38,175 nt of DNA from CAIKZJ01 sp964626015 (GCA_964626015.1 CAZVCC010000031.1:1-38175), one strand, 5' to 3'; positions 18,012-27,262 are shown, counted from the stretch's first letter. Notes: generated by a model from the letters alone, not told the origin. A program made the numbers and translations.

Positions 18012-19262
18012 TTATGCCTTATTTACAGATTCTTCTTTAACATATTTTAGCATCCAGAGACCGAGTATAAAGAAAGCTGTTAAAGAAAATATGGCAAGTT
18101 TCTGCGAACCGGTAAGCCACGATATTAAACCGAATGTAAGCGGACCGATAAGCGTGGATGTCTTTTCGAACAAAGAGTAAAACCCAAAGAATTCAGTTTT
18201 GATTTCAAAAGGTGTAAGCTCTGTCATCAAAGTGCGTGACAAGCTTTGAGTAGAGCCGAGAAATAATCCCGCGAATCCACCGACTATGAAGAAATAATGG
18301 ATTTTCAGACTTCCCATTGTAAGATAAGTATCAACATCAACGAAAATGTAAATGAACATTAAGATAGCAATCCAGAATAGAATATTAATAATTATGGATT
18401 TCTTTACACCGAGATTATCGCCGAGTTTAGCAAATACGAGCGAGCCTATCATTGCAGTAAACTGGACGAGTATGAAGAAAATTGCAAGGTGCATTGTCTC
18501 AAACCCGAGAGTTTTCCTTGCGTATATACCAGAGAAAAATATAATTGTGTTTACAGAATCAATGTAAAGAAAATAAGCTATAAGATAGTTCCTTAGATTT
18601 TTATAATTGTTAATGTGTATAATTGTATCGATTACTTTTTTAAATCCGTACGCAATGTTATCAATTGCACCCGTTTTAATTTGCTTATTTTTCTTTTCTT
18701 TAAGGAATAGAAACAGGGGAAGAGAAAACACAAAGAATAACAATGCAGTTATAAGGAACAAAAGATTGTAGTTATCTTTCAGCGGAAACACCAGCAAAAC
18801 TGAAATCAGTGAACCAATGTAACCGACAGCATAACCGTAAGATGAGACCTTATTGTAGTCTTTCTCATCAACCATATCTGAAATAAAAGCATCGTAAAAT
18901 GTTATACCCGTCTGAAACCCGATGTTTGATAGCACGAAGAGGACCAGTGCAAAAAGAATCGTACCTTCACCGGTGAAATACATAAGTCCCGTCGGTATTA
19001 TGCAAAGCAGTGTGAAGATAAACAGATAATATTTTTTATTGGAGGTTCTGTCGGCTATCGCTCCGAAAACGGGATTCAAAACAGCAGAGATTATCATAGA
19101 AACATTTATTCCTAACGACCAGTAAAAATCCCCGATTGGCTGAGCTGAACAAATAACGTCAGTAAAGAAGACAGCAAATACAAAAGCGACTATAATAACA
19201 GCATAGGACGAGTTTGCGAAATCAAAAAGCGTCCATACATAAACCTGCTGTTTATTTCTCAT
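18012..19262 (-). CDS. UMF1/Atg22-like major facilitator superfamily transporter
   Basis: This encodes a 416-residue, twelve-helix inner-membrane protein of the major facilitator superfamily. The opening W-T-L-F-D-F-A-N-S-S-Y-A is a hallmark of the UMF1 group related to yeast Atg22 (vacuolar amino-acid efflux). Other MFS features are A-D-R-T near residue 70 between helices 2 and 3, and a basic loop rich in K in mid-protein. Its natural substrate in bacteria is not established; amino acids or other small solutes are plausible. The start overlaps the end of nusB by 11 bp, and its stop is one base from mntH, so the three genes are tightly coupled. Length and topology are normal. Confidence 0.85.
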   Translation of the reverse strand: MRNKQQVYVWTLFDFANSSYAVIIVAFVFAVFFTDVICSAQPIGDFYWSLGINVSMIISAVLNPVFGAIADRTSNKKYYLFIFTLLCIIPTGLMYFTGEGTILFALVLFVLSNIGFQTGITFYDAFISDMVDEKDYNKVSSYGYAVGYIGSLISVLLVFPLKDNYNLLFLITALLFFVFSLPLFLFLKEKKNKQIKTGAIDNIAYGFKKVIDTIIHINNYKNLRNYLIAYFLYIDSVNTIIFFSGIYARKTLGFETMHLAIFFILVQFTAMIGSLVFAKLGDNLGVKKSIIINILFWIAILMFIYIFVDVDTYLTMGSLKIHYFFIVGGFAGLFLGSTQSLSRTLMTELTPFEIKTEFFGFYSLFEKTSTLIGPLTFGLISWLTGSQKLAIFSLTAFFILGLWMLKYVKEESVNKA

Positions 19263-19722
19263 TTTCCGATTTCTTAAACTCTATTAATCCTCTGCCTGAT
19301 TTATTAAGTTTGTTTTCTTTCTTTAAATCCGAGAGTATTCCGTCAAGGACTCCGTTTATGAACGTCGGACTTCTCTGTGAACAGTATATTTTAGCGATTT
19401 CAAGAGCTTCGTTAATTGAAACTTTCGGTGGTATTTCAGGGAAGAAAAGAAGCTCCGCTATGCAGATGCGGATTAAAATCTTGTCAAGAATAGAAACTCT
19501 TTCGAACTGCCAGTTATCGATTTTTTCTCTTACCATCTGGTCTATTGCTCTCTGATGTTTCAGAACGGAATCAATAAGCCCGGATGCGAATTCATAATCT
19601 TCGTTATCCTTTATTTCCGATATTAAGTCAATTTTTATTTTATCTATAGGCTCCCTTGAGATTTGATGAGCGTACAACACCTCAAGTGCCTTTATCCGTA
19701 TAAGTCTTCTTTTTTTTGACAT
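19252..19722 (-). CDS. nusB: Transcription antitermination factor NusB
   Basis: This encodes a 156-residue all-helical protein. NusB binds boxA RNA together with ribosomal protein S10 (NusE) and helps RNA polymerase read through rRNA operons. The sequence shows the N-terminal basic R-R-L-x-R-I-K-A-L-E-V-L-Y-A motif and the conserved C-terminal P-P-K-V-S-I-N-E-A-L-E-I-A-K-x-Y motif, followed by F-I-N-G-V-L-D. Length is typical. It overlaps the downstream transporter gene by 11 bp and lies 43 bp after the ydcF-like gene. Housekeeping gene; the operon mixes it with transporters, as often happens in this group. Confidence 0.95.
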   Translation of the reverse strand: MSKKRRLIRIKALEVLYAHQISREPIDKIKIDLISEIKDNEDYEFASGLIDSVLKHQRAIDQMVREKIDNWQFERVSILDKILIRICIAELLFFPEIPPKVSINEALEIAKIYCSQRSPTFINGVLDGILSDLKKENKLNKSGRGLIEFKKSENEK

Positions 19723-19765
19723 TTTTTTAAAGAACTATGATTAATGTTTATATTTACAAATATAC

Positions 19766-20746
19766 TTATCCTATACCTGAAAGCCAAAATAATAATACAG
19801 CAAAAGATTCTTTTATGCAGAAGTTTAAATAGCTTTCAGTTGAAAGCGGAGTGTCGGACGAAAATGCATCTGCGTTAATCTGATTGAACCTGCATAATTC
19901 TTTTGCTCTGAAAAGATGAAAGTTATCCGATATCAGTATTATTTTCTTGTAGTTGAACCTGTCGTAATATTTATCCTTTACAAAATGAATTTGCTCGTTA
20001 GTAGAATTCGACTTTGCTTCCACGAGCAGGTTTCTCGGGTCAACTCCGTATTTTATAAGCTCGTTCTTTGATACTTCGGCTTCTGTCAGTTCGTTCGGAG
20101 ACCCTCCCCCCGTGAGAATAAGTTTCGTTACGTATTTTTTCTCGTATATTTCGAATCCCTTGTTAATTCTCTCTCTTAGCACGGGTGAAGGTCTATTCCC
20201 TCCCCATACTGCAGCTCCAAGGATTACTCCAGCATCGGCTTTCTTTACACCCGAAGTGTATTTATACGAGTCGTCACTAAAATTGTAAACCATATAGAGT
20301 GTTACAGAAAATAACAGTACAAAAACCAGAAGCAAATACCCGAGATTATTAAGCAGATGCATTTTTTTTGAGGATGAAAAATACAGTACAATAACAGATA
20401 TCGTCAGAAAGACTTTTATAACGAAGTATAAAACAAACAGAATCACTTTCTTTTCTTTATCCTGAAACGAGTACGAAAACAGCAGTATTGCAACATCCAC
20501 GACGGACACAACAAGCAGCACCATTAGCACGCCCGTCCTGTACTTTTTCTTCGAGAAGATGTTTAAAAACAAAAATATTACAAGAATTAAAGTTATTATA
20601 CCCGTCATCAGGTTTCCTGTCATGTAAACTGAATAGTTATCGAGCATAAGCTCCTGATTAGAGTATCTCAGGTTAGTAAGTAAAAATTCCGAGAAAACAA
20701 CCGTCAGTAAAACAAAGAACAATATGAAATTCTTGCTTTTAAACAA
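19766..20746 (-). CDS. YdcF/SanA-like DUF218 membrane protein
   Basis: This encodes a 326-residue protein with about five N-terminal membrane helices (near 7-25, 43-63, 72-92, 98-122, 131-155) and a C-terminal DUF218 domain (about 170-310). DUF218 motifs are visible: I-L-G-A-A-V-W-G-G-N-R-P-S-P-V-L-R-E-R, then L-T-G-G-G, E-A-E-V-S, a K-S-N-S-T-N-E-Q segment and a D-x-F-H-L-F-R-A segment. Members such as SanA and YdcF are linked to cell-envelope integrity; the fold resembles nucleotide-binding proteins and the reaction is not settled. It is the first gene of the minus-strand operon with nusB, and is divergent from tmk. The start agrees with the hydrophobic N-terminus. Confidence 0.85.
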   Translation of the reverse strand: MFKSKNFILFFVLLTVVFSEFLLTNLRYSNQELMLDNYSVYMTGNLMTGIITLILVIFLFLNIFSKKKYRTGVLMVLLVVSVVDVAILLFSYSFQDKEKKVILFVLYFVIKVFLTISVIVLYFSSSKKMHLLNNLGYLLLVFVLLFSVTLYMVYNFSDDSYKYTSGVKKADAGVILGAAVWGGNRPSPVLRERINKGFEIYEKKYVTKLILTGGGSPNELTEAEVSKNELIKYGVDPRNLLVEAKSNSTNEQIHFVKDKYYDRFNYKKIILISDNFHLFRAKELCRFNQINADAFSSDTPLSTESYLNFCIKESFAVLLFWLSGIG

Positions 20747-20826
20747 TATTTGATGATTAATTTATCGTAAGTAAATTAATAAAAAATTACTTATTTTAAA
20801 GTGCTTAAATCTATTTTACAATCAAA
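20747..20826. promoter_or_regulatory. Divergent promoter region, ydcF-nusB-mntH / tmk operons
   Basis: These 80 bp, very rich in A and T, separate two divergent operons and must carry at least one promoter for each. I could not pick out a clear TTTG / TAnnTTTG pair of the Bacteroidota type, so individual boxes are not called. Confidence 0.45.
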
Positions 20827-21447
20827 ATGTTTATTACGTTTGAAGGAATTGACCTGAGCGGTAAATCAACTCAGGCTAAACTATTGTACGATTACCTCCG
20901 GGGAAGAAAACGAAAGGTTATTCTTGTCCGTGAACCGGGGGGGACGCATACTTCAGAAAGAATTCGCGATATACTTCTGGATAAATCACATAAGAAAATG
21001 ACTGCATTGACAGAGTTCCTGCTTTTTTCAGCATCACGGCAGCAGCTTACGGAAGAAGTCATAAAACCCCATATTAAAAAAGGATACATTGTTATCTGCG
21101 ACCGGTATTACGATTCGTCGACTGCTTATCAGGGGTACGGCGGAAAGATTGAAATGAGAACCATAAAAGAAATTAATAAAATAGCTTCAAATAAATTAAA
21201 CCCTGACATCACAATTTTTGTTGATATAGATATGGCTGAATCTTCAAGACGCCGTACTGCGATGAATAAAACAAAAGACAGAATGGAAAGCAAGAAATTA
21301 GCTTATTTCAAGAAAGTTATTGACGGCTACAGAAAGCTCGCGGTAATAAATAAAAGCCGTTTTGTAAAAATAAACGGAAGTAAATCTATTGAAGAATTGC
21401 AAACCGAAATTTTAAACATATTAAGGAAAAGGAACGCAAATGTATAA
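20827..21447 (+). CDS. tmk: Thymidylate kinase
   Basis: This encodes a 206-residue cytoplasmic enzyme that phosphorylates dTMP to dTDP for DNA synthesis. The P-loop is G-I-D-L-S-G-K-S-T at 7-15 (Leu10 where Gly is most usual). The dTMP-binding R-E-P-G-G-T is at 35-40, and the D-R-Y-Y-D-S-S-T-A-Y-Q-G segment starts at 92. The lid region follows with R-R-R. Length is normal. It opens a six-gene plus-strand operon; its last 8 bp overlap the protease gene, so translation is likely coupled. Confidence 0.95.
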   Translation: MFITFEGIDLSGKSTQAKLLYDYLRGRKRKVILVREPGGTHTSERIRDILLDKSHKKMTALTEFLLFSASRQQLTEEVIKPHIKKGYIVICDRYYDSSTAYQGYGGKIEMRTIKEINKIASNKLNPDITIFVDIDMAESSRRRTAMNKTKDRMESKKLAYFKKVIDGYRKLAVINKSRFVKINGSKSIEELQTEILNILRKRNANV

Positions 21448-23092
21448 AAACAGGAGAATACTGTTAATCATTATATCTCTGTTTTTTGCCGTAAACTCAT
21501 CCGCCCAGTACAAGGAAGATGTTTATGATAAGATAAACAGGAATATGGAGATATTCGGGGATGTCTATAAAGAAATTCTTCTTAACTATGTTGATAAGAT
21601 TAACGCCGACAAATTTTTTGAAGCCGGTGTTAACGGTATGCTCGGTACGCTTGACCCTTATACGGTATATTACAGCGAAAACGACAAGGAGTCGCTTGAC
21701 CTTATAACAGCGGGAAAGTACGGGGGTATAGGTATTACGATAAGCTTCCGCGATTCAGCTCTTGTTATTGTTGATATAATGAACGGGTACGAGGCGATGC
21801 GTAAAGGGCTCAGAAGAGGGGATATAATAAGAAAAATCGACGGGACAGACATAACATCACTAAATACTGAAACGGTTAGAAAACGTGTACGAGGGACAGT
21901 CGGATCGAAGCTCTTAATGGTTGTTGAACGCGATAAAGAACTTCTTGAATTTGAACTTACACGTCAGGAGATTATTCTTAAAGATATTTCTTATTACGGT
22001 TTCTTAAAAAATTATGACAGAAACGTTGCATACATTAAGCTTGACAGGTTTGGAACAAATTCGGCTACTGAATTTGAAAACGTGCTTAGAACTCTCAAAT
22101 CAGAAAAAGAAATTCAAGGACTCATCATCGACCTGCGTAATAATGGCGGCGGTTTTCTTAAAGCATCAATCGATATGCTTGGTATGTTTGTTGAAAAAAA
22201 CAATCTTTTGCTTACTACAGAAGGAAATAAAAGCGGCTCGGAAACAAAATATTTTTCAAAAGATACACCCCTGCTGAATAAAGATGTACCCGTGGTTGTG
22301 TTGATTAACGAGGGCACTGCTTCAGCGTCAGAAATCATGGCCGGAGCGGTTCAGGACCTTGACAGAGGAGTTATAGTCGGTACGAAATCTTTCGGAAAGG
22401 GATTGGTTCAGAACATAAAGGAGCTTGATTTTGGTTCAAACCTTAAGATAACCATTGCAAGGTACTATACTCCTTCCGGCAGATGGATTCAGAGCAAAGA
22501 CTATTTCCTCGAGAATAAACACGGAGTATTTAATAATCTTGAGGGTTTCAGAAACAAAGAGTTTAAGACACTTAACGGCAGGCCTGTTTATGCAAACGGC
22601 GGTATTATGCCCGATGTTGAGATTAAAACCGAGGGAGAAAGCGAAGTTCACAAAGCTCTTCTCATGAAGGATATGTTTTTTAAATATGCATCTGATTATG
22701 TCGCGGGTAACCCCGGTATAAAATTCTTCAAAGCAACAGATGAAACTTATGCAGATTTTAATAATTTCTTAAATGCCAGGAATTTTGATTTTAAATCCTC
22801 ACCCGAAAAGAAGCTGGATGAATTGAAAAAATTATTAGCCGATAAAAATCTTGACGGTACACTTTCGGATTATATAAAAGCAATTGAACAGACTATCAAC
22901 TCAGAAGAATCAGCAGAAATGCAGAAAGCAAAAGAAGAAATAAAACAAAGTATCGAAGAAGAAATAAATAAAATGATAGTGGAAGAAAAGGAACAGATAG
23001 AAGCAACTTTCAGCTCTGATAAGATCCTTCAGGAAGCCATTAGCATTATTCTCGATTCGCAAAGATATAATTCAATCCTCGGAATAAACTGA
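21440..23092 (+). CDS. C-terminal processing peptidase (S41 family, PDZ)
   Basis: This encodes a 550-residue periplasmic serine protease. The signal peptide spans 1-22 (cleavage S-S-A|Q). A helical N-terminal segment is followed by a PDZ domain (about 90-170) and the S41 catalytic core. The catalytic region reads E-G-T-A-S-A-S-E-I with Ser295, and Lys320 lies in S-F-G-K-G-L-V-Q. The 25-residue spacing equals that of Ser430/Lys455 in E. coli Tsp, so a Ser-Lys dyad is well supported. The family removes C-terminal tails or degrades periplasmic proteins. A Glu/Lys-rich, probably coiled-coil tail occupies about 480-530. The start codon lies within the end of tmk, and the TGA stop overlaps the purK ATG (ATGA). 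Confidence 0.92.
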   Translation: MYKNRRILLIIISLFFAVNSSAQYKEDVYDKINRNMEIFGDVYKEILLNYVDKINADKFFEAGVNGMLGTLDPYTVYYSENDKESLDLITAGKYGGIGITISFRDSALVIVDIMNGYEAMRKGLRRGDIIRKIDGTDITSLNTETVRKRVRGTVGSKLLMVVERDKELLEFELTRQEIILKDISYYGFLKNYDRNVAYIKLDRFGTNSATEFENVLRTLKSEKEIQGLIIDLRNNGGGFLKASIDMLGMFVEKNNLLLTTEGNKSGSETKYFSKDTPLLNKDVPVVVLINEGTASASEIMAGAVQDLDRGVIVGTKSFGKGLVQNIKELDFGSNLKITIARYYTPSGRWIQSKDYFLENKHGVFNNLEGFRNKEFKTLNGRPVYANGGIMPDVEIKTEGESEVHKALLMKDMFFKYASDYVAGNPGIKFFKATDETYADFNNFLNARNFDFKSSPEKKLDELKKLLADKNLDGTLSDYIKAIEQTINSEESAEMQKAKEEIKQSIEEEINKMIVEEKEQIEATFSSDKILQEAISIILDSQRYNSILGIN

Positions 23093-24216
23093 TGAGACTC
23101 GGAATACTCGGCGGGGGACAGCTTGCAAGAATGATGATTGAGGAAACTTCTAAGTACGGTTTCGAATATGTCATTTACAGCGAATCTCCGGATTCTCCTG
23201 CCGGTAAAATATGCAGCAGGGAAATTGCAGGAAAGTTCAGCAATCTTGAGAAGTTGAATGAATTTGCATCTCTTTGCAACCTTGTTACACTCGAAAATGA
23301 ATTCATTGATAAGCATTATATAGAGCATGTCGAAGCATCGGGTGTGAAATGTCTTCCCGGTTCGGATATTGTCGGGTTAATTCAGGATAAGTTTTTACAA
23401 AAGAAGAAATTGAAAGAGTTAAACATTCCTGTACCCGAATTTGAAGAGGTAAACACAGTAGAAGATATTAAAAATTTCGCACGGATACATCGCTATCCCG
23501 TTATTCTTAAATCACGTACGATGGGTTATGACGGCAAGGGTAACTTTCAGGTGGATAGCGAAGATATTATAAATGAAGCTTACGATGTTCTTTCAAAACG
23601 CGGCAAGCTAATGTGCGAAAGTTTTATTGACTTCAGAAAGGAGCTTGCGGTTCAGGTCGTGCGGAGTGTTAACAGAGAAGTTAAAGTTTATCCGGTTGTT
23701 GAATCTATTCAGAAAGACCATATATGCAGTATAGTTAAAGCAGCAAAGGATTTTAACAATAAACATACGGAAATTATAAATGACATCGCAGTTAAGATTG
23801 TGGAAAGCATAAACCACACTGGTGTTTTAGCTGTTGAGCTTTTTTTGATGGAGGATGGTACGCTCTATGTAAACGAGCTTGCACCCCGCGTTCATAATAC
23901 AGGTCACTACACAATAGAGGCGTGCTCTGTCTCACAGTTTGAAAACCATGTTCGTGCAATTGCAGGACTTCCGCTCGGCTCAACGGAGATGTTATACCCA
24001 TCGGCAGTTATGATTAACCTCCTCGGAAGCAGGAACGGAAAGGCTAACCTTGAAGGATATTCGAATCTCATTAAGGATGAAAATGCATTCCCTCATTTTT
24101 ACGGCAAGGAAGAAACCCGCACCGGCAGAAAGATGGGTCATATTACGCTTGTTGGAAACGATATGGCGGATTTATTGTACAGGGCATATAAATATCATTC
24201 TCAAATTAAATTTTAA
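23092..24216 (+). CDS. purK: N5-carboxyaminoimidazole ribonucleotide synthase
   Basis: This encodes a 374-residue ATP-grasp enzyme that converts AIR, bicarbonate and ATP to N5-CAIR in purine synthesis. The N-terminal Rossmann motif is L-G-I-L-G-G-G-Q-L-A-R-M-M, typical of PurK. ATP-grasp features include I-L-K-S-R-T-M-G-Y-D-G-K-G-N-F and N-E-L-A-P-R-V-H-N-T-G-H-Y-T (metal and substrate region). Length is normal. Its ATG overlaps the previous stop codon (ATGA), and the next gene starts 3 bp after its own stop. No purE, the usual partner, lies in this window. Confidence 0.95.
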   Translation: MRLGILGGGQLARMMIEETSKYGFEYVIYSESPDSPAGKICSREIAGKFSNLEKLNEFASLCNLVTLENEFIDKHYIEHVEASGVKCLPGSDIVGLIQDKFLQKKKLKELNIPVPEFEEVNTVEDIKNFARIHRYPVILKSRTMGYDGKGNFQVDSEDIINEAYDVLSKRGKLMCESFIDFRKELAVQVVRSVNREVKVYPVVESIQKDHICSIVKAAKDFNNKHTEIINDIAVKIVESINHTGVLAVELFLMEDGTLYVNELAPRVHNTGHYTIEACSVSQFENHVRAIAGLPLGSTEMLYPSAVMINLLGSRNGKANLEGYSNLIKDENAFPHFYGKEETRTGRKMGHITLVGNDMADLLYRAYKYHSQIKF

Positions 24217-24218
24217 GA

Positions 24219-25517
24219 ATGGGTCTTAATCTTAAATATAAACTTCTTTTTGGATTTTTGTTCTTATCGTTTTCAGTTAATTTTTTAATTTATTGTAAGA
24301 GTGAAATAAAGCAGGAACAAGCGGATAAAAAGGCAATTACCGTTCCGCACGATTCAACAGATAAAACTAAACAGGATACAAAGAATAATTTGAAAGATTT
24401 AAGCGATGTTTTTCGTCTTCATTATGATGCATCAGTAATTGATACTCATAATGATTTTCTATATCAGGTTTTTAATAAAGGTGCTGACCTTGGCAGGAAA
24501 GATAATTTTACTTTTTCAGGTCTGCCCCGCTTTATCGAAGGCGGTGTTGATATGCAGGTTTTCGCAGTCTGGATACCTGGAAGTGAAAACAAACGTGCAT
24601 TTGCTTTTGCGAATGAACAGATAGCAAGGCTGAAAGATTTTGAAAATAAGTATTCTGAAAATTTTGCTATAGCTTACTGCTACGAGGATGTTGTAAGAAT
24701 TATGAAAGACAAAAAGTTCTGCGGTATGCTTGGTATAGAAGACGGAGTTGCAGTGCTTGGTGATGTTGATAATGTTAACAAGTTGTACGAGGGAGGAGTA
24801 AGATACATTGGCCTGACGTGGAATAAGTCTAATAAAATTGGTTCTTCTGCTCGTGATGAATCCGAAAAGCGAACTGGTAAAGGATTAACGGATTTCGGAA
24901 AACAGGTCGTAACAAGAATGCAAGAGCTTGGTATGCTTGTTGATGTTTCTCATTCAGGAGAAAAGACTTTCTGGGATGTGATTGATATGGCGAAAAACCC
25001 TGTGATTGCTTCACATTCAAACTGTTATGCATTAAACCCGCATTACAGAAACCTTAAGGATGACCAGATTACCGCAATCGCAAAAACAGGCGGAGTAATA
25101 ATGGTAAACTTTCTCGATGATTTTATTAATGAGAACGGAAAGTATAACCGTGTTGCTAATTATAAATCAAGGTACGGAAAAGAACTTGAAAAACTATACA
25201 ATGAATATAAAGACGATTTGGTTATGTTCAATGTTAAGCGTTATGAGTTTATGAAATCTAATTCAATCGAAGGCGGAACATCGCTTGATGACCTCATTGA
25301 CCATATTGACCACATCAAATCTCTTGTAGGCGTAGATCACATCGGCATCGGCTCCGACTTTGACGGTGGTATTGTTGCGCCGAATGAAATATACGACGCT
25401 ACTTGTTATCCCGTTATTTCCGCAAGGCTCTGGGAAAGAGGATACAAGGAAGATGAGATTCGGAAAATACTCGGAGAAAATTTCCTGAGAGTACTAAAAC
25501 AGGTTTGCAGAAAATAA
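24219..25517 (+). CDS. Membrane dipeptidase (peptidase M19)
   Basis: This encodes a 432-residue zinc dipeptidase, related to renal dipeptidase, that hydrolyses dipeptides. Metal ligands are visible: His77 and Asp79 in D-T-H-N-D, Glu174 in G-I-E-D-G, His245 in D-V-S-H-S-G and His266 in A-S-H-S-N. The H-I-G-I-G-S-D-F-D-G-G motif near residue 375 is also characteristic. The N-terminus is a hydrophobic signal ending F-L-I-Y-C (Cys26), followed by a charged, low-complexity linker to about residue 60. This resembles a lipoprotein signal, although Tyr before the Cys is unusual for a lipobox. It likely acts in the periplasm on peptides from peptidoglycan or nutrients. It sits in the operon 3 bp after purK. 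Confidence 0.93.
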   Translation: MGLNLKYKLLFGFLFLSFSVNFLIYCKSEIKQEQADKKAITVPHDSTDKTKQDTKNNLKDLSDVFRLHYDASVIDTHNDFLYQVFNKGADLGRKDNFTFSGLPRFIEGGVDMQVFAVWIPGSENKRAFAFANEQIARLKDFENKYSENFAIAYCYEDVVRIMKDKKFCGMLGIEDGVAVLGDVDNVNKLYEGGVRYIGLTWNKSNKIGSSARDESEKRTGKGLTDFGKQVVTRMQELGMLVDVSHSGEKTFWDVIDMAKNPVIASHSNCYALNPHYRNLKDDQITAIAKTGGVIMVNFLDDFINENGKYNRVANYKSRYGKELEKLYNEYKDDLVMFNVKRYEFMKSNSIEGGTSLDDLIDHIDHIKSLVGVDHIGIGSDFDGGIVAPNEIYDATCYPVISARLWERGYKEDEIRKILGENFLRVLKQVCRK

Positions 25518-25527
25518 TATTAATTAT

Positions 25528-25929
25528 ATGGAAAAAGAAGAAATTGTAAAGACTTTTGCTTCATCGGTTGATAAGGTAGATGAGAAAAAGATTGAAGAAG
25601 TAATCAGTAATGAAAAGGCGTTCGAGGAGAAAAGGAGCAAGCTGAATCCTAAAAAGTTCTTTATGCTTTTTAAGCAGGTTAAACTCGGATTTGAAATGCT
25701 TAAAGATTATAAAAAGAAGAATTATAAGAACGTTCCATGGAAAGCAATCGCAGTTATTACCACAGCAATCGTTTATTTTGTTAATCCGCTCGACCTTATG
25801 CCCGATTTCCTCGGTGTTATAGGATTTACGGACGATGCAATCGTTCTTGCTTTTGTGTTTAACTCGCTTCGAGATGAGCTTATCAAATACTGTCAGTGGC
25901 GCGGCTTGAATCCGGAGGATTATTTTTAG
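25528..25929 (+). CDS. YkvA-like DUF1232 membrane protein
   Basis: This encodes a 133-residue protein with a charged N-terminal half and a C-terminal DUF1232 domain (about 72-125). The diagnostic motif N-P-L-D-L-M-P-D-F-L-G-V-I-G-F-T-D-D-A is present, embedded in a hydrophobic hairpin that probably enters the membrane. The biochemical role of the family is not known. It lies 10 bp after the dipeptidase and its stop codon directly abuts the ATG of the ymdB-like gene, so co-expression is near certain. Confidence 0.88.
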   Translation: MEKEEIVKTFASSVDKVDEKKIEEVISNEKAFEEKRSKLNPKKFFMLFKQVKLGFEMLKDYKKKNYKNVPWKAIAVITTAIVYFVNPLDLMPDFLGVIGFTDDAIVLAFVFNSLRDELIKYCQWRGLNPEDYF

Positions 25930-26727
25930 ATGAATAAAAATGTCAGAATACTTTTCATAGGCGATGTTGTTGGTGTTCCCGGTTTTAATATTGTAAAACT
26001 GGTACTTCCCGGATTAATCGAGAAAGAGAAGATAGATTTTGTTATAGCAAACGGAGAGAATATTTCAGATGGTATGGGTATTCTTAAACGCGATGCTGAT
26101 ACGTTATTGTCGCTGCCGATTAACGTTCTAACGGGCGGCAATCATACACTCGATAAAATACAATCGCATAAGTTCATCGATGAATCGCAAAACATACTGC
26201 GACCGTTAAACTATCCCAAAGGTGTTTACGGAAACGGATACGGAGTATTCAAAGCATCTAATAAGGATGTTAAGGTAGCTGTTGTTAATCTTATCGGACG
26301 TGTGTTCATGAAGCCACTTGAGTGTCCGTTCAAGGCATTCGACCGTCTTTATGAAAAAATCAAAGAAGAAGTTAAAGTAATCTTTATCGATTTTCACGGG
26401 GAAGCTACTTCCGAGAAGATTGCATTCGGATGGTATGCGGACGGACGTGCGTCAGTTGTTGTCGGAACACACACACACGTTCAGACAGCTGACAGCCGCG
26501 TATTGCCGAAAGGCACGGCTTATATCACGGATGTCGGAATGACAGGACCTTATGAATCCGTAATTGGTATGAAGACGGATGCTTCAATCCGAAGGTACAT
26601 ATTCGGCACGCCGCATAAACACGAAGTTGCCGAGGGTGACGTACGTTTTGCAGGTATAATAGCCGATGTAGATTCCGAAACGGGAAAGGCAAATTCCATA
26701 AAACGAATACTATATCCGGATTTTTAA
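25930..26727 (+). CDS. ymdB: YmdB-family metallophosphoesterase
   Basis: This encodes a 265-residue calcineurin-like phosphoesterase of the YmdB type (TIGR00282). In Bacillus the family cleaves 2',3'-cyclic AMP and influences biofilm and motility decisions. Ligands are visible: Asp12 in F-I-G-D-V-V-G, Glu43 in A-N-G-E-N, Asn71-His72 in G-G-N-H-T-L-D, then the histidines of I-D-F-H-G-E-A-T-S-E-K and V-G-T-H-T-H-V-Q-T-A-D. Length is typical. It is the last gene of the plus-strand operon and starts immediately after the DUF1232 stop, with no spacer. The role in this organism is inferred from the family. Confidence 0.93.
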   Translation: MNKNVRILFIGDVVGVPGFNIVKLVLPGLIEKEKIDFVIANGENISDGMGILKRDADTLLSLPINVLTGGNHTLDKIQSHKFIDESQNILRPLNYPKGVYGNGYGVFKASNKDVKVAVVNLIGRVFMKPLECPFKAFDRLYEKIKEEVKVIFIDFHGEATSEKIAFGWYADGRASVVVGTHTHVQTADSRVLPKGTAYITDVGMTGPYESVIGMKTDASIRRYIFGTPHKHEVAEGDVRFAGIIADVDSETGKANSIKRILYPDF

Positions 26728-26813
26728 GGAGAATTTCTAAATCTATCAGATATATTATCTACTTGCAATTCAACTGAAAATTAAAAACGGTAGTATTTAC
26801 AATATTTTCATAT

Positions 26814-27218
26814 TTAGAATAATGGAGAATATTGAAGCCTAAGATCTGTCGCTCCTTTTAATATTTCGAATGTTAAATAACCTCTAATTTTTTCGTTAGG
26901 TGATAATTCCCCCACTCCTAAATTAGGTTCTTTTCCAAAAAATGAAATACCATATTTATATCCCTCGTTATCAATTAAAGAGAAATACAAAGGATTAACA
27001 TTTTTTGTATTATTACTTATATTTAATATCGTTACGTTTAAAGTGTAATAAATAAATCCACTTTTTGCTGTTATAAAATCGTTGTCACTGTACCAGACTC
27101 CTGATTCATTAATTGTAATTTCTAAACCTTTTGTTTCGAAAGTTGATTGTGAGTAACATAAGTCCTTTGAGATTATTACAAATAAAAATGCGACAAAAAG
27201 AAATGTAAGTTTTCTCAT
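26814..27218 (-). CDS. Secreted DUF4352-like protein
   Basis: This encodes a 134-residue exported protein. A signal peptide spans about 1-23 (cleavage near C-Y-S-Q). The rest resembles the immunoglobulin-like DUF4352 fold: Y-Y-T-L-N-V-T-I-L-N-I-S-N-N, then F-S-L-I-D-N-E-G-Y-K-Y and L-S-P-N-E-K-I-R-G-Y-L-T-F-E-I, the usual order of strands. Members are often surface-exposed or lipoproteins of unclear function. It is the last of three minus-strand genes, 44 bp after the next one, and shares its fold with the C-terminal domain of the first. The DNA is more AT-rich than the operon to its left. Function unknown. Confidence 0.75.
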   Translation of the reverse strand: MRKLTFLFVAFLFVIISKDLCYSQSTFETKGLEITINESGVWYSDNDFITAKSGFIYYTLNVTILNISNNTKNVNPLYFSLIDNEGYKYGISFFGKEPNLGVGELSPNEKIRGYLTFEILKGATDLRLQYSPLF

Positions 27219-27262
27219 AGTATGAATATTTAAGTTTATATGATATTTTTTATTTATATTTA

